Program-made: the position numbers and the translations under genes | Part shown: positions 46,552 to 54,845 of the stretch, piece by piece | How positions within the stretch are numbered: the stretch's first letter is position 1 | Layout: each line of letters begins with the position of its first letter | NCBI GenBank assembly: GCA_937914945.1 | Contig: CALGJF010000067.1 | Location: forward strand, 33,621-97,620 | Length of the DNA stretch: 64,000 bases | Reading direction: 5' to 3' | Source of the DNA: an uncultured Bacteroidales bacterium | GTDB taxonomy: Bacteria > Bacteroidota > Bacteroidia > Bacteroidales > Bacteroidaceae | Notes under the pieces: model-generated | The model's database searches: none | The model's input: the letters and a program-made list of their open reading frames with translations, nothing else | Told to the model about the DNA's origin: nothing

Positions 46552-46647
46552 GCCGGCAGTCGCAATGTAAAATATTCAAACAAACTTGATATTTCCGTTC
46601 GCTTGTTTCTATCTTTTAGGCTGGAATAAGAAACAAACCACACAGCT

Positions 46648-46905
46648 ATGGCAAAAATAATATACAAGACAAGGGGTACATGCTCGCAATTCATTGAATT
46701 GGAGGGCAACGGAGGCAAAATTGTAAATGTTACATTCTATGGCGGTTGCGATGGCAACCTGCAAGGCATCTCCAAATTGGTAAAGGGAATGGAATATGCC
46801 GATGTTATAGAACGCCTCAACGGTATCAGTTGCAACGGCAAGCCCACATCGTGCCCCGACCAATTGTGCCGGGCCGTGGAACAACTTATGAACGAGGACA
46901 AATAA
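46648..46905 (+). CDS. TSCPD domain protein (TIGR03905-like)
   Basis: The 85-aa protein has the TSCPD hallmark: a beta start (IIYKTRGTCSQFIELEG), FYGGCDGNLQGISKLVKG and the C-terminal CNGKPTSCPDQL motif. Related domains occur at the end of some ribonucleotide reductases, where paired Cys may bind metal or act in redox. As a stand-alone protein its role is unknown. It is the first gene of a three-gene operon with an FKBP and a DUF4250 protein. Confidence 0.88.
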   Translation: MAKIIYKTRGTCSQFIELEGNGGKIVNVTFYGGCDGNLQGISKLVKGMEYADVIERLNGISCNGKPTSCPDQLCRAVEQLMNEDK

Positions 46906-46911
46906 CCCATT

Positions 46912-47325
46912 ATGGCAAGGCAGAAAGGCAATAACGAATACAAGATGCGCAACGAGGCCTTTATGGAGGCTTTGCGCAACGGCGAGGAGGAGCTGTACGA
47001 GATATCGCAGGGAGTGCTCTGCAAGATTATCAAGCGTGGTGAGGGCGACAAGTGCCCCCGCAACGGCAACGTGGTTACCGTGCATTACAAAGGCACATTG
47101 ATAAACGGCAAGGTGTTTGACAACAGCTACGAGCGCGGCTACCCCGAAGCCTTCCGCGTGAACGAACTCATAACCGGCTGGCAGATTGCTCTGACACAGA
47201 TGCACGTGGGCGACCATTGGATAGTATATATCCCTTGGGAAATGGGCTACGGCAAAAAAGGGTGCGGGAATATCCCCGGCTACTCCACCCTTGTTTTCGA
47301 AATGGAGCTTGTGGCCATCATGTAA
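46912..47325 (+). CDS. FKBP-type peptidyl-prolyl isomerase, cytoplasmic
   Basis: The 137-aa protein has no signal peptide. The FKBP core is clear: VVTVHYKGTLINGKVFDNSY near residue 54, FRVNELITGWQIALTQMHVGDHWIVYIPWEMGYG, then IPGYSTLVFEMELV. It should speed proline isomerisation during folding in the cytoplasm. It starts 6 bases after the TSCPD gene and 21 bases before the DUF4250 gene. Confidence 0.93.
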   Translation: MARQKGNNEYKMRNEAFMEALRNGEEELYEISQGVLCKIIKRGEGDKCPRNGNVVTVHYKGTLINGKVFDNSYERGYPEAFRVNELITGWQIALTQMHVGDHWIVYIPWEMGYGKKGCGNIPGYSTLVFEMELVAIM

Positions 47326-47346
47326 CCCCAAACAACAGGAAAAGAT

Positions 47347-47523
47347 ATGCAATTACCCGAAGACCCGATGATGCTATACAGCGCACTGAACATGAAGCTG
47401 CGCGACTTTTACAGCTCGCTCGACGAGTTGTGCGACGACCTCGGCATAGACCGCAAGGAGGTTGAAGAGAAACTGCGCCAAGTGGGGTTTGAGTACGATG
47501 CCAAAATGAATAAATTCTGGTAA
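47347..47523 (+). CDS. DUF4250 domain protein, 58 aa
   Basis: This short gene encodes LPEDPMMLYSALNMKLRD near its start, then YSSLDELCDDLGID and KLRQVGFEYDAKMNKF at the end, which is the DUF4250 pattern. The predicted fold is a small helical domain resembling a helix-turn-helix; the role is unknown. It is the last gene of the TSCPD-FKBP operon and stops 3 bases before the convergent reductase gene ends. Confidence 0.85.
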   Translation: MQLPEDPMMLYSALNMKLRDFYSSLDELCDDLGIDRKEVEEKLRQVGFEYDAKMNKFW

Positions 47524-47526
47524 CGG

Positions 47527-48399
47527 TTACCTTGCTACCGATGTCATTTCAACAAACAGGCGCAGCCCATCAATGGTGGATGGGAAACAGATACTACCGC
47601 CCGATGCACGGAAAATCTTATCATTGTCCATTGACAGATTGCGTTCATGAACAGGGTAACGTTCATAGTCGGGCAATATAGTGCGCGAGGCATCACCGCC
47701 ATATAGCATTTCGTAGAAGCAGCAGGCTGTTTCGTAGCTGTTCACACTGTTCCCCGAACCGTAATTATACACACCACCCTGCAACGAGAATGTATGCGGC
47801 AGATTCCCGACCACATCGCGCAACCATGTTATCCCCCTGTATTCGCGCACAGGCATGGATAACGGTTTACCCTCTTTAACTGCTTGCAAAATATTATTCA
47901 CAAAATCGCTGTGCATGGCAGTGCCCTGCTGCGGGGCATCGTACATCCAGCTTGCGCGTAATATTACAGCATCGGGCGAAACGACTGCAATGCGCTGTTC
48001 TGCCTCTAACTTATGGCAACCATAATGATTTACAGGGCACACGGGCACATCCTCGCTCAACGCTCCGCGCTCCTTGTTGCCGTTATACACTTGGTCGGAA
48101 GAGAAGAAGATAAATTTTGCCCCATAGCGCGCTGCCGCCCGAGCCATATTCTCACTACCAACAACATTTACAAGAAAGCTCTCATCGGGGTGCTGCTGGC
48201 AATACCAGGTATTCGACAGCGCCGCAAGATGCAATACCACATCGGGAGTGTGGCCCATCATATAGCCATCAACCGAGTATTCATCGGTTATATCCAGCTC
48301 GCCATGCGTGGGAGTGAGCAGCGTATAGTTGTGCAACCATCGGGCAACAAAGGCGCGCCCCACAAAGCCGCTTGCACCGGTAACAAGGATTTTCTTCAT
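47527..48399 (-). CDS. NAD(P)-dependent sugar-nucleotide reductase/epimerase (RmlD-like SDR)
   Basis: The 290-aa protein is an extended SDR: VTGASGFVGRAFVARW at residues 6-21, DVVLHLAALSNTWYCQ near 55, FFSSDQVYNG near 98 and the YGCHK catalytic pair near 125. It resembles dTDP-4-dehydrorhamnose reductase (RmlD) and related enzymes. No rmlABC genes are nearby, so the substrate is open. The start at 48399 yields the family-typical MKKILVTG; an earlier ATG at 48441 lies beyond the promoter box. Confidence 0.82.
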   Translation of the reverse strand: MKKILVTGASGFVGRAFVARWLHNYTLLTPTHGELDITDEYSVDGYMMGHTPDVVLHLAALSNTWYCQQHPDESFLVNVVGSENMARAAARYGAKFIFFSSDQVYNGNKERGALSEDVPVCPVNHYGCHKLEAEQRIAVVSPDAVILRASWMYDAPQQGTAMHSDFVNNILQAVKEGKPLSMPVREYRGITWLRDVVGNLPHTFSLQGGVYNYGSGNSVNSYETACCFYEMLYGGDASRTILPDYERYPVHERNLSMDNDKIFRASGGSICFPSTIDGLRLFVEMTSVAR

Positions 48400-48416
48400 A
48401 TAAAGATTATTTTTTG

Positions 48417-48424
48417 CGAAGATA
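48417..48424 (-). promoter_or_regulatory. -7 promoter box for the RmlD-like gene
   Basis: On the minus strand the box reads TATCTTCG, 17 bases before the start at 48399. Confidence 0.5.
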
Positions 48425-48532
48425 ACAAATCGCAGTAACAAACCACACCGTCGCTTAAATTTTATTATGGCTTGTTAGAAATATTATTCACTTTTTATTT
48501 GCCTGTTTTCGGGAATAAATACTATTTTCGCA

Positions 48533-48540
48533 AATAGAAA
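48533..48540 (+). promoter_or_regulatory. -7 promoter box for sdaA
   Basis: TATTTTCG lies 17 bases before the sdaA start. Confidence 0.5.
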
Positions 48541-48557
48541 AACAAAATAACAACCAT

Positions 48558-49769
48558 ATGAAATCACTCCGTGAACTTTTCAGAATAGGGCTCGGCCCTT
48601 CGAGCAGCCATACGATGGGCCCCAACAGAGCAGCAAAGACCTTTGCCGAGCGTTGCCCCAATGTGGATAATTACCGAGTAACTCTTTACGGCAGCCTCGC
48701 AGCCACAGGTGAGGGGCACATGACCGATAAGGCTATAATAGAGGTACTTGAACCCATTGCACCGCTTGAATTAGTGTGGCAGCCCACCACCTTCCTCCCC
48801 TTCCACCCCAACGGAATGAAATTCGAGGGCATAAAAGGTGGTAAAACCATTGACGAGTGGATTATATACAGCGTGGGCGGCGGCGAGCTTGCCAACGAAG
48901 AGACAAAGAAGAGCGAGGCCGACATTTACCCCCTGACCACTGCGCATGAGATTATGGATTGGTGCGACGAAACAGGTTGCACTTTTTGGGAGTATGTGGA
49001 ACGCTACGAAGGCCCCGAGATATGGGATTATCTTGCCGAGGTGTGGAACACCATGCAAAGCACCATAAGACGAGGCCTTGAACACGAAGGAGTGCTCCCC
49101 GGCGGGCTTGGCATACAGCGCAAGGCCGGACTTTACTTGCTTAAATCGCGCTCATACAGCGCATCGGTTGCAAGCAAAGCAAAGATTTATGCATACGCCC
49201 TTGCCACATCGGAGGAGAACGCCAGCGGTACAACCATTGTAACAGCACCTACATGCGGGTCATGTGGAGTATTGCCCGCGGTGCTATACCACTTGTCGCA
49301 ATCGCACGAAAATAGTGAGGCCCGTATTCTGCGCGCCCTTGCCACAGCTGGCCTTTTTGGAAATATAGCCAAGGAGCACGCATCCATTTCGGGAGCCGAC
49401 GTGGGATGCCAGGGCGAGGTGGGCGTAGCCTGTGCCATGGCCGCAGCTGCCGCCTGCCAGCTGTTCGGTGGAACAATAAACCAAATAGAGTATGCAGCAG
49501 AAATGGGATTGGAGCACCACCTGGGCCTCACATGCGACCCACTTTGCGGCCTTGTGCAAGTGCCCTGCATAGAGCGTAACGCCATTGCCGCCTCGCGCGC
49601 TTTGGATGCTTGCACATACGCAGCCCTCTCCGACGGCAAGCACAAAATTGATTTCGACCGCATAGTAGAGGTAATGAAAGAGACCGGGCACGACATTCCC
49701 AGCCTATACAAAGAGACTTCAACCGGTGGCATTGCAAAGATAGATGTAACCAAGCGTCGCAAAGGATAA
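48558..49769 (+). CDS. sdaA: L-serine ammonia-lyase, iron-sulfur type
   Basis: The 403-aa protein joins the beta-like part (GLGPSSSHTMGP near residue 12) and the alpha-like part in one chain. Cluster Cys contexts are TAPTCGSCGVLP near 235, HHLGLTCDPLCGLVQVPC near 325, with catalytic-site Gly-rich segments around. It deaminates L-serine to pyruvate and ammonia with an oxygen-sensitive [4Fe-4S] cluster. The thioredoxin-like lipoprotein gene follows after 28 bases. Serine here could come from the glycine/threonine metabolism encoded 10 kb away. Confidence 0.95.
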   Translation: MKSLRELFRIGLGPSSSHTMGPNRAAKTFAERCPNVDNYRVTLYGSLAATGEGHMTDKAIIEVLEPIAPLELVWQPTTFLPFHPNGMKFEGIKGGKTIDEWIIYSVGGGELANEETKKSEADIYPLTTAHEIMDWCDETGCTFWEYVERYEGPEIWDYLAEVWNTMQSTIRRGLEHEGVLPGGLGIQRKAGLYLLKSRSYSASVASKAKIYAYALATSEENASGTTIVTAPTCGSCGVLPAVLYHLSQSHENSEARILRALATAGLFGNIAKEHASISGADVGCQGEVGVACAMAAAAACQLFGGTINQIEYAAEMGLEHHLGLTCDPLCGLVQVPCIERNAIAASRALDACTYAALSDGKHKIDFDRIVEVMKETGHDIPSLYKETSTGGIAKIDVTKRRKG

Positions 49770-49797
49770 AAATTTATAAAAGCCAATAGGTAATATT

Positions 49798-50250
49798 ATG
49801 AAAAAGGGATTTTTTATTTTGACATTATTGCTTGTATGCGCTGTGCTTTCATTTGCATGTAACAATAACAACAAGGAAACCGAAGGAAACACCATATATT
49901 TGACAAAGGCCGAATTCCTGAAAAAGGTTGTTGATTACGAAAACAACGTAAACGAGTGGAAATATTTGGGCGATAAACCCGCCATCATAGATTTCTATGC
50001 CGACTGGTGCGGCCCCTGCCGCAAATTATCGCCTATGTTGGAGGAGATAGCGGCAGAGTACAAGAACGATATAATTATATATAAGGTAAACGTGGACAAA
50101 GAACCCGACCTGGCTCGCGCCTTTGGAATACGTTCGCTCCCCACCCTGTTCTTTGTGCCCATGCAAGGCAACCCAAGCATTGTAGAGGGGTTCCTGCCCA
50201 AAGAGGAGCTATACAAGGCTATGAATACCACCATATTGAAAAAAGAGTAA
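49798..50250 (+). CDS. Thioredoxin-domain lipoprotein
   Basis: The 150-aa protein has a lipoprotein signal ending LSFAC at Cys21. A thioredoxin fold has the active site WCGPC near residue 65 (IDFYADWCGPCRKL) and the cis-Pro segment RSLPTLFF near 109. It would exchange disulfides in the periplasm. It follows sdaA after 28 bases and precedes a terminator, so the two are probably co-transcribed although their functions are not clearly linked. Confidence 0.92.
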   Translation: MKKGFFILTLLLVCAVLSFACNNNNKETEGNTIYLTKAEFLKKVVDYENNVNEWKYLGDKPAIIDFYADWCGPCRKLSPMLEEIAAEYKNDIIIYKVNVDKEPDLARAFGIRSLPTLFFVPMQGNPSIVEGFLPKEELYKAMNTTILKKE

Positions 50251-50276
50251 CAAGCAAAACATTTTATTTGCGTGTA

Positions 50277-50308
50277 AGTGAGCATCGGTGCCGATGCTCA
50301 CTTTTTTT
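50277..50308 (+). terminator. Terminator after sdaA-thioredoxin
   Basis: A 12-bp stem (50277-50288 with 50291-50302) with a 2-base loop is followed by a run of T. Confidence 0.9.
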
Positions 50309-50472
50309 GTGCAATAGTTTAATAAGACAGGATTTGTAAACCTATTTAGGACAACGCAAACCAAACAAGTTTCTATCTGTCAACCAATTTTAGGAAAATA
50401 CATTTTGAATACAATTCTTTTTAATTTTAACATAATTTAACATCGGGGGGGTAATTTCTCAATCTTATGCTT

Positions 50473-50480
50473 TACATTTG
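50473..50480 (+). promoter_or_regulatory. -7 promoter box for the lipoprotein pair
   Basis: TACATTTG lies 44 bases before the first lipoprotein start. A run of seven G lies upstream at 50444-50450; the rest of the gap 50309-50524 shows nothing else. Confidence 0.55.
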
Positions 50481-50524
50481 CGAACGTGAGTTAAATATGT
50501 CATAAAATTATTAATAAAAAAGCT

Positions 50525-51070
50525 ATGAAAAACACAAAATCATTCGTACAATTTCTTGTACTTTCCGCTGTGGCTATTGTCATTGTATCTTTATCGTCTT
50601 GTTCATCAGGCAAAATTGTTCCCAGCGCCGTAAACACTGTGAACAGTGTACGTTTGAGCGAACTTAACCTTATGAGAAAAGATTATAAAGTGCTCAATAC
50701 TATTTCAGCCGAGGCAGTTGTAAAAGTTGAGTTCAACATGACATCGAGAGTTGTAAGTGAAGAAAACGAGGAGTTCGTTTTGAAATACAAGAAAACAAGT
50801 ACCGGCAAAGAGAAAGGCTTGGAGAAATTCAGAGGAATCATGAAGTTTGGATATTTGAGCAACGGCTACGATAGAGAAGATTTGAATACCATTACTCCCG
50901 AGGAGATTGCAATACGCACTGCTAAATATCGCCTTATCAACCTGGCGAAACAGATGGGTGCCGATGGCATTGTAGAGCCCATAATTTCAACTAACACCGA
51001 GCAGATTGGCGATGACATTGTGATAAAGACAACTGCATCGGGTAAACCCATTGTTTTGAAGAACGATTAA
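50525..51070 (+). CDS. Hypothetical lipoprotein, 181 aa
   Basis: The protein has a hydrophobic signal ending SLSSC at Cys26. The mature part opens with a beta/linker region and ends with a helical IRTAKYRLINLAKQMGADGIVEPIISTNTEQIGDDIVIKTT-like segment typical of lipoproteins that bind or assemble at the envelope. I do not recognise a named family. It is followed 17 bases later by another lipoprotein, so the two probably act together. Confidence 0.75.
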   Translation: MKNTKSFVQFLVLSAVAIVIVSLSSCSSGKIVPSAVNTVNSVRLSELNLMRKDYKVLNTISAEAVVKVEFNMTSRVVSEENEEFVLKYKKTSTGKEKGLEKFRGIMKFGYLSNGYDREDLNTITPEEIAIRTAKYRLINLAKQMGADGIVEPIISTNTEQIGDDIVIKTTASGKPIVLKND

Positions 51071-51087
51071 ATTAATATATTAAAGCT

Positions 51088-52062
51088 ATGAAAAGAATAT
51101 TCCTAAACACTATTTTATGCACACTCGGTGCCATTATTATAACATCGTGTGGTGGCGCCAAATTAGGTACATCATCGCAAAAGCCCGCTCCTTTCACAAC
51201 CTATTTGAGCCTTGTAAAGGAAGCACAAAGCAACAAATATGTGGGCATGGACTACGGAATACGCCTTAACGTAAAGGATGGTCGCGCAACAGATGCCATC
51301 TTGCAGAAGTATGATGCAAGCGCCATTTACAAGCCCCAGGTAACAGCTATGCCCGATGTAAAATCATTTGTAAGCGAGAGCGTAAGACGCTACATGCGCA
51401 CTATGGGATTCAACCTCGACGCAGATGTTCAGACCGACTATATGCTCACTATCACCATCAAGGAGTATAACTTAAACTATCTTTCCGGCATTGGTTGGTC
51501 AAGTGTTGTAAGCCTGGATATAGAGGTACACGACCACAACCGTCAGCTTGTTTACCCCAACGTAACAGCCATTGGCCGAGCAAATATTTCGAGCAGCAGC
51601 CACAACCACGAGCTTGCTACACAGAGCTTGAACCTTGCATATGCCAATGCTTTGGAGGATATCGATTGGGACCGCATAGCATTCTTCTTGAAGAAAGCAT
51701 CCAACCCCGCGATGGAGGCAAACAAACAGGTAACAGGCGAGGGCAACACAGCCTTGGAAAGCACCATTATCCGTTGGTACATTGAGTCAACACCAAGAGG
51801 TGCCGACATTTCTACACGCGTAGTATCATCAACTTCGGAGGTAAAAAACACCAACCAGAACTATGTGGGCAGTACACCCTACGAAACAACAGAGGCTTTC
51901 GACATCAAGGGACTCACATTCAACAATTCTGGTAATGTGCAGATTGAGGTAACCTGCGAGAAAGCCGGTTATGTTACACAGAAAAAGAGATTCAACCTGC
52001 GCCAAGCTATCGAGCAGAAGGAAATCTCTACAAAGTTCAATCTTGTAAAGGACGAACAATAA
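51088..52062 (+). CDS. Hypothetical lipoprotein, 324 aa
   Basis: The protein has a lipoprotein signal ending IITSC at Cys21. The middle part (FVSESVRRYMRTMGFNLDADVQ and VQTDYMLTITIKEY) resembles proteins with an SH3-like or GNA1162/CsgG-like periplasmic fold, but the match is weak. The last ~90 residues (SSTSEVKNTNQNYVGSTPYETTE) look like a PEGA-type beta domain. It is the second gene of a lipoprotein pair. Function is unknown. Confidence 0.75.
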   Translation: MKRIFLNTILCTLGAIIITSCGGAKLGTSSQKPAPFTTYLSLVKEAQSNKYVGMDYGIRLNVKDGRATDAILQKYDASAIYKPQVTAMPDVKSFVSESVRRYMRTMGFNLDADVQTDYMLTITIKEYNLNYLSGIGWSSVVSLDIEVHDHNRQLVYPNVTAIGRANISSSSHNHELATQSLNLAYANALEDIDWDRIAFFLKKASNPAMEANKQVTGEGNTALESTIIRWYIESTPRGADISTRVVSSTSEVKNTNQNYVGSTPYETTEAFDIKGLTFNNSGNVQIEVTCEKAGYVTQKKRFNLRQAIEQKEISTKFNLVKDEQ

Positions 52063-52143
52063 TTAAATAATCCATAAACATACAAGATGCCGAGCCTAAA
52101 TTTCTTTTGGCTCGGCATCGTTGTGTATTCCGGCTATTTATTG

Positions 52144-52151
52144 TACTTTCG
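52144..52151 (+). promoter_or_regulatory. -7 promoter box for prmA
   Basis: TACTTTCG lies 17 bases before the prmA start. Confidence 0.5.
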
Positions 52152-52168
52152 CAAAAAAGTAAAACACG

Positions 52169-53017
52169 ATGAACGACTATACAAAAGTTACATTCAAGGT
52201 AACGCCCGCCGACGAAGTGGCAACCGACATTCTTGCTGCACTGCTTGCCGATGATGGCTTTGAGAGTTTTGTACCCGAAAACGAGGGAATGACAGCCTAT
52301 GCTCCACAAGGCATGTTCGATGCCGATAAACTGAAAAGCACGGTGGACAGCTTTCCATTGGAGGGGTACGAGATAACCTACTCCACAGAGTTGATTGAGG
52401 GCGAGGATTGGAATGCCGAGTGGGAGAAGAACTATTTTCAACCTATAATTGTAGATGACCGCTGCGTTATACACAGTACGTTCCACACCGATGTTCCAAA
52501 GGCCGAATACGAGATTCTCATTGATCCCAAGATGGCGTTTGGCACAGGGTACCATCAAACAACATGCCACATGATACGCGCCATTCTTGCAAGCGACATG
52601 CATGGCAAAAAGGTGCTTGATATGGGCTGCGGCACAGCTATTCTTGCCATACTTGCCAAGAAGCATGGAGCAGGGAAGGTGGTGGCCATTGATATAGATG
52701 AATTTGCCTACGAGAACGCCCTTGAAAATATTGTTATCAACAACACACCCGATATTGAGGTGCGCCTGGGCGGAGCAGATGCCATAAAAACAGAGGATTC
52801 CTTTGACTTTGTTATAGCTAACATAAACCGCAACATACTGCTGGCCGATATGAAATACTACGCAGCAGCGATGCACAAAGGCTCGGAAATCTTTATGAGC
52901 GGGTTTTACAGCGAGGATATGGATGTTCTGAGAGAAGAGGCTGCCAAGCATGGCTTGCGGTTCCGCGGTTTCGCCGAAAACAACAATTGGACAATGATGA
53001 AATTTGTAAAAGAGTAA
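52169..53017 (+). CDS. prmA: Ribosomal protein L11 methyltransferase
   Basis: The 282-aa protein has the small N-terminal substrate domain with EDWNAEWEKNYFQP near residue 89, then the SAM-binding domain with DPKMAFGTGYHQTT near 125, LDMGCGTAILAI near 152 and the catalytic-site FVIANINRNIL near 217. It methylates ribosomal protein L11 in the cytoplasm. It is transcribed alone and followed by a terminator. Confidence 0.94.
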   Translation: MNDYTKVTFKVTPADEVATDILAALLADDGFESFVPENEGMTAYAPQGMFDADKLKSTVDSFPLEGYEITYSTELIEGEDWNAEWEKNYFQPIIVDDRCVIHSTFHTDVPKAEYEILIDPKMAFGTGYHQTTCHMIRAILASDMHGKKVLDMGCGTAILAILAKKHGAGKVVAIDIDEFAYENALENIVINNTPDIEVRLGGADAIKTEDSFDFVIANINRNILLADMKYYAAAMHKGSEIFMSGFYSEDMDVLREEAAKHGLRFRGFAENNNWTMMKFVKE

Positions 53018-53023
53018 TATTTA

Positions 53024-53058
53024 ATGGGTGGTTGCATACAAAAACCACCCATTTTTGT
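53024..53058 (+). terminator. Terminator after prmA
   Basis: A 10-bp stem (53024-53033 with 53043-53052) with a 9-base loop is followed by T-rich sequence. Confidence 0.8.
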
Positions 53059-53087
53059 TATTACTTACAAAAAAGTAATTATAATCT

Positions 53088-53375
53088 ATGGAACAGAACG
53101 GAATATATGAGATTTGTGCATACGTAGGCAGCATTGCCATGATATTGGGCTATCTGCCGCAGGCTATTCAAACCATACGCACGCGCAACACCGACGGGAT
53201 ATCACTGCCCGCCTTTCTGATGATGGCCGTGGGCGCATTCTGCTTTATGCTGCAGGGTTTCATGCACAAACCCGATGTTATTTGGTCTATTGCCATTACA
53301 AATCTCATAACATCGGTATGCAGCGCAATAGTGTTTGCGATTAAAATGTATAACGACTATTTCAAGAAGAGATAG
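53088..53375 (+). CDS. SemiSWEET family sugar transporter
   Basis: The 95-aa protein has three membrane helices and the PQ-loop motif GYLPQAIQTIRTRNTDGIS near residue 21, followed by FMLQGFM and a last helix. SemiSWEETs are half-size SWEETs that dimerise in the inner membrane to carry sugars down their gradient. The substrate is unknown. It stands alone, 30 bases beyond the prmA terminator. Confidence 0.9.
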   Translation: MEQNGIYEICAYVGSIAMILGYLPQAIQTIRTRNTDGISLPAFLMMAVGAFCFMLQGFMHKPDVIWSIAITNLITSVCSAIVFAIKMYNDYFKKR

Positions 53376-53540
53376 TTATCGGTAACCTTATGACTTGAAC
53401 AATTCTTCCTTTTGATATTTGAAATAAAGGATAGGATCCTATGCTAATAACCTCTGGTACTTATATCAAGGCTTTATTCGGATTCAATGACAATAACTGA
53501 TGAAGGAACAAATCACTTTTAGTTCTTATTCATTTAAGCT

Positions 53541-54311
53541 TTATGAATTTTGAATGAAGCTACATTGAGGATAATTAGAGCACCCAATAAATCTTCCGTA
53601 CTTACCTTTACGTTCAACAAGATTACTACCACATTTGGGGCATATTCCATTAGCGATAGCCAACTCTCTATTTTGCTGACCAACCTGAATGTTGCGTATG
53701 TGTTCTTCTCTGCTCCCTTCTGTTATAATATTTGATGAGGATATTCTATCTACAATCCTTTGAACATCTTCTCGTGAAATGCATTGATGCCTAAATGATT
53801 TGATTGCAGAACGTAGATTACACCAATTTATCACAATATGATTAGGTGTTGTAATTTTCAGTTCAGCACTATTTGAAAATACGACCACTGGAATAATTGT
53901 AATATCACCAAATTCTTTTAATATCGCTTTTAAGGCTCTTGCGTGAGCAGCGTTCTGTCGTATTGGGTTTCTGAACTTATGCTGTTCACTAGACCAACCC
54001 CAAAATCTCTTTTTGCCAAGTAAACTTTGCTTCCACTCTTCTGAATTCTCATGCCCGAATATCCACCCTTTATAATTTTTTGTCTCAATTACAAATACGC
54101 CATATGGCGAAACTACAATATGGTCTATCTGTGTTGTTCCGTATTTTGTAGGTAATAATATGTCATTAAGCGTGATATATTCTTTTGAGAGCCAATTTAA
54201 TCTCCATGCCACACATTTTTCTCCCAATTTGCCAATGTATTCGGGCGAGGATATCCACCTCTTCAATAAAACTAATATACAGGCTACTAAAATTAAAAAT
54301 ATCACTTCCAT
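53541..54311 (-). CDS. NERD domain protein with topoisomerase-type zinc ribbon
   Basis: The 256-aa protein has an N-terminal membrane helix (1-18), a NERD nuclease-related domain (GEKCVAWRLNWL near 30, TTQIDHIVVSPYGVFVIETKNYKGWIFG near 58) and a C-terminal four-Cys zinc ribbon (CPKCGSNLVERKGKYGRFIGCSNYPQC). The E-x-K of IETKNY and the preceding Asp fit the nuclease core. It may process nucleic acids near the membrane; the true role is unknown. The gene is visibly more AT-rich than its neighbours and uses different codons, hinting at transfer. The 165 bases before it (53376-53540) hold no gene. Confidence 0.9.
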   Translation of the reverse strand: MEVIFLILVACILVLLKRWISSPEYIGKLGEKCVAWRLNWLSKEYITLNDILLPTKYGTTQIDHIVVSPYGVFVIETKNYKGWIFGHENSEEWKQSLLGKKRFWGWSSEQHKFRNPIRQNAAHARALKAILKEFGDITIIPVVVFSNSAELKITTPNHIVINWCNLRSAIKSFRHQCISREDVQRIVDRISSSNIITEGSREEHIRNIQVGQQNRELAIANGICPKCGSNLVERKGKYGRFIGCSNYPQCSFIQNS

Positions 54312-54334
54312 AACATATAACCCTAAATATATTG

Positions 54335-54342
54335 CAAAAGTA
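54335..54342 (-). promoter_or_regulatory. -7 promoter box for the NERD gene
   Basis: On the minus strand the box reads TACTTTTG, 23 bases before the start codon. Confidence 0.5.
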
Positions 54343-54546
54343 ACAAAACTTTTCCAGCCTTATACGACCAAATGCGCCAACAATACTTATTTCTGCACTC
54401 ATGTCCATAGTTACGCAGAAAAAACCACGAAAAAGTTTCCATATTTTGAGCAACGACAATTCTGACTCACACGCAAATTTAGGGGACTTAAAAATTCTCG
54501 GTGTTATTTATCGGTTATTCTATCAATTAAGCTATAATTTTTTATC

Positions 54547-54724
54547 TCCTTTCTGTGCCGACAGAAAGGAGCAAAGAGCTCTGCGCATATGGTCGCTTTC
54601 TTAACGGAAAACGTAGCTGATGTTTTGGAGGCTCCGGAAACGTGCGGTATTGCGTTGTGAGAAATTTAACGGCATACCGCACTATGTCCTCGCTTTTTCT
54701 CCAAAACACTGACGCCCGTTTTCC
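54547..54724. repeat. Nested palindromic element
   Basis: A gene-free stretch (54312-54845) contains this element. A perfect 11-bp hairpin (54547-54557 with 54562-54572) comes first. Then an imperfect outer inverted repeat (54606-54630 with 54699-54724) encloses a perfect 9-bp stem (54642-54650 with 54674-54682) and a 4-bp stem (54653-54656 with 54668-54671). It could be a MITE-like or interspersed palindromic repeat, or a structured RNA. Copies elsewhere cannot be tested here. Confidence 0.55.
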
Positions 54725-54845
54725 TAAAAGCTTTAATGCGCACCAATGAAGACACAGAACATAGTTCTTATAAGCAATAGTTTCTATACTCGCTGAATAA
54801 CCTTAATTTTTGGATATTCCACAGACCTTTTTGGTGAGCAGATAG

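Noticed and set aside
54160..54604. Frames in the gap beside the NERD gene
   Set aside because: Short, overlap the NERD gene or palindromes, and show no coding character.
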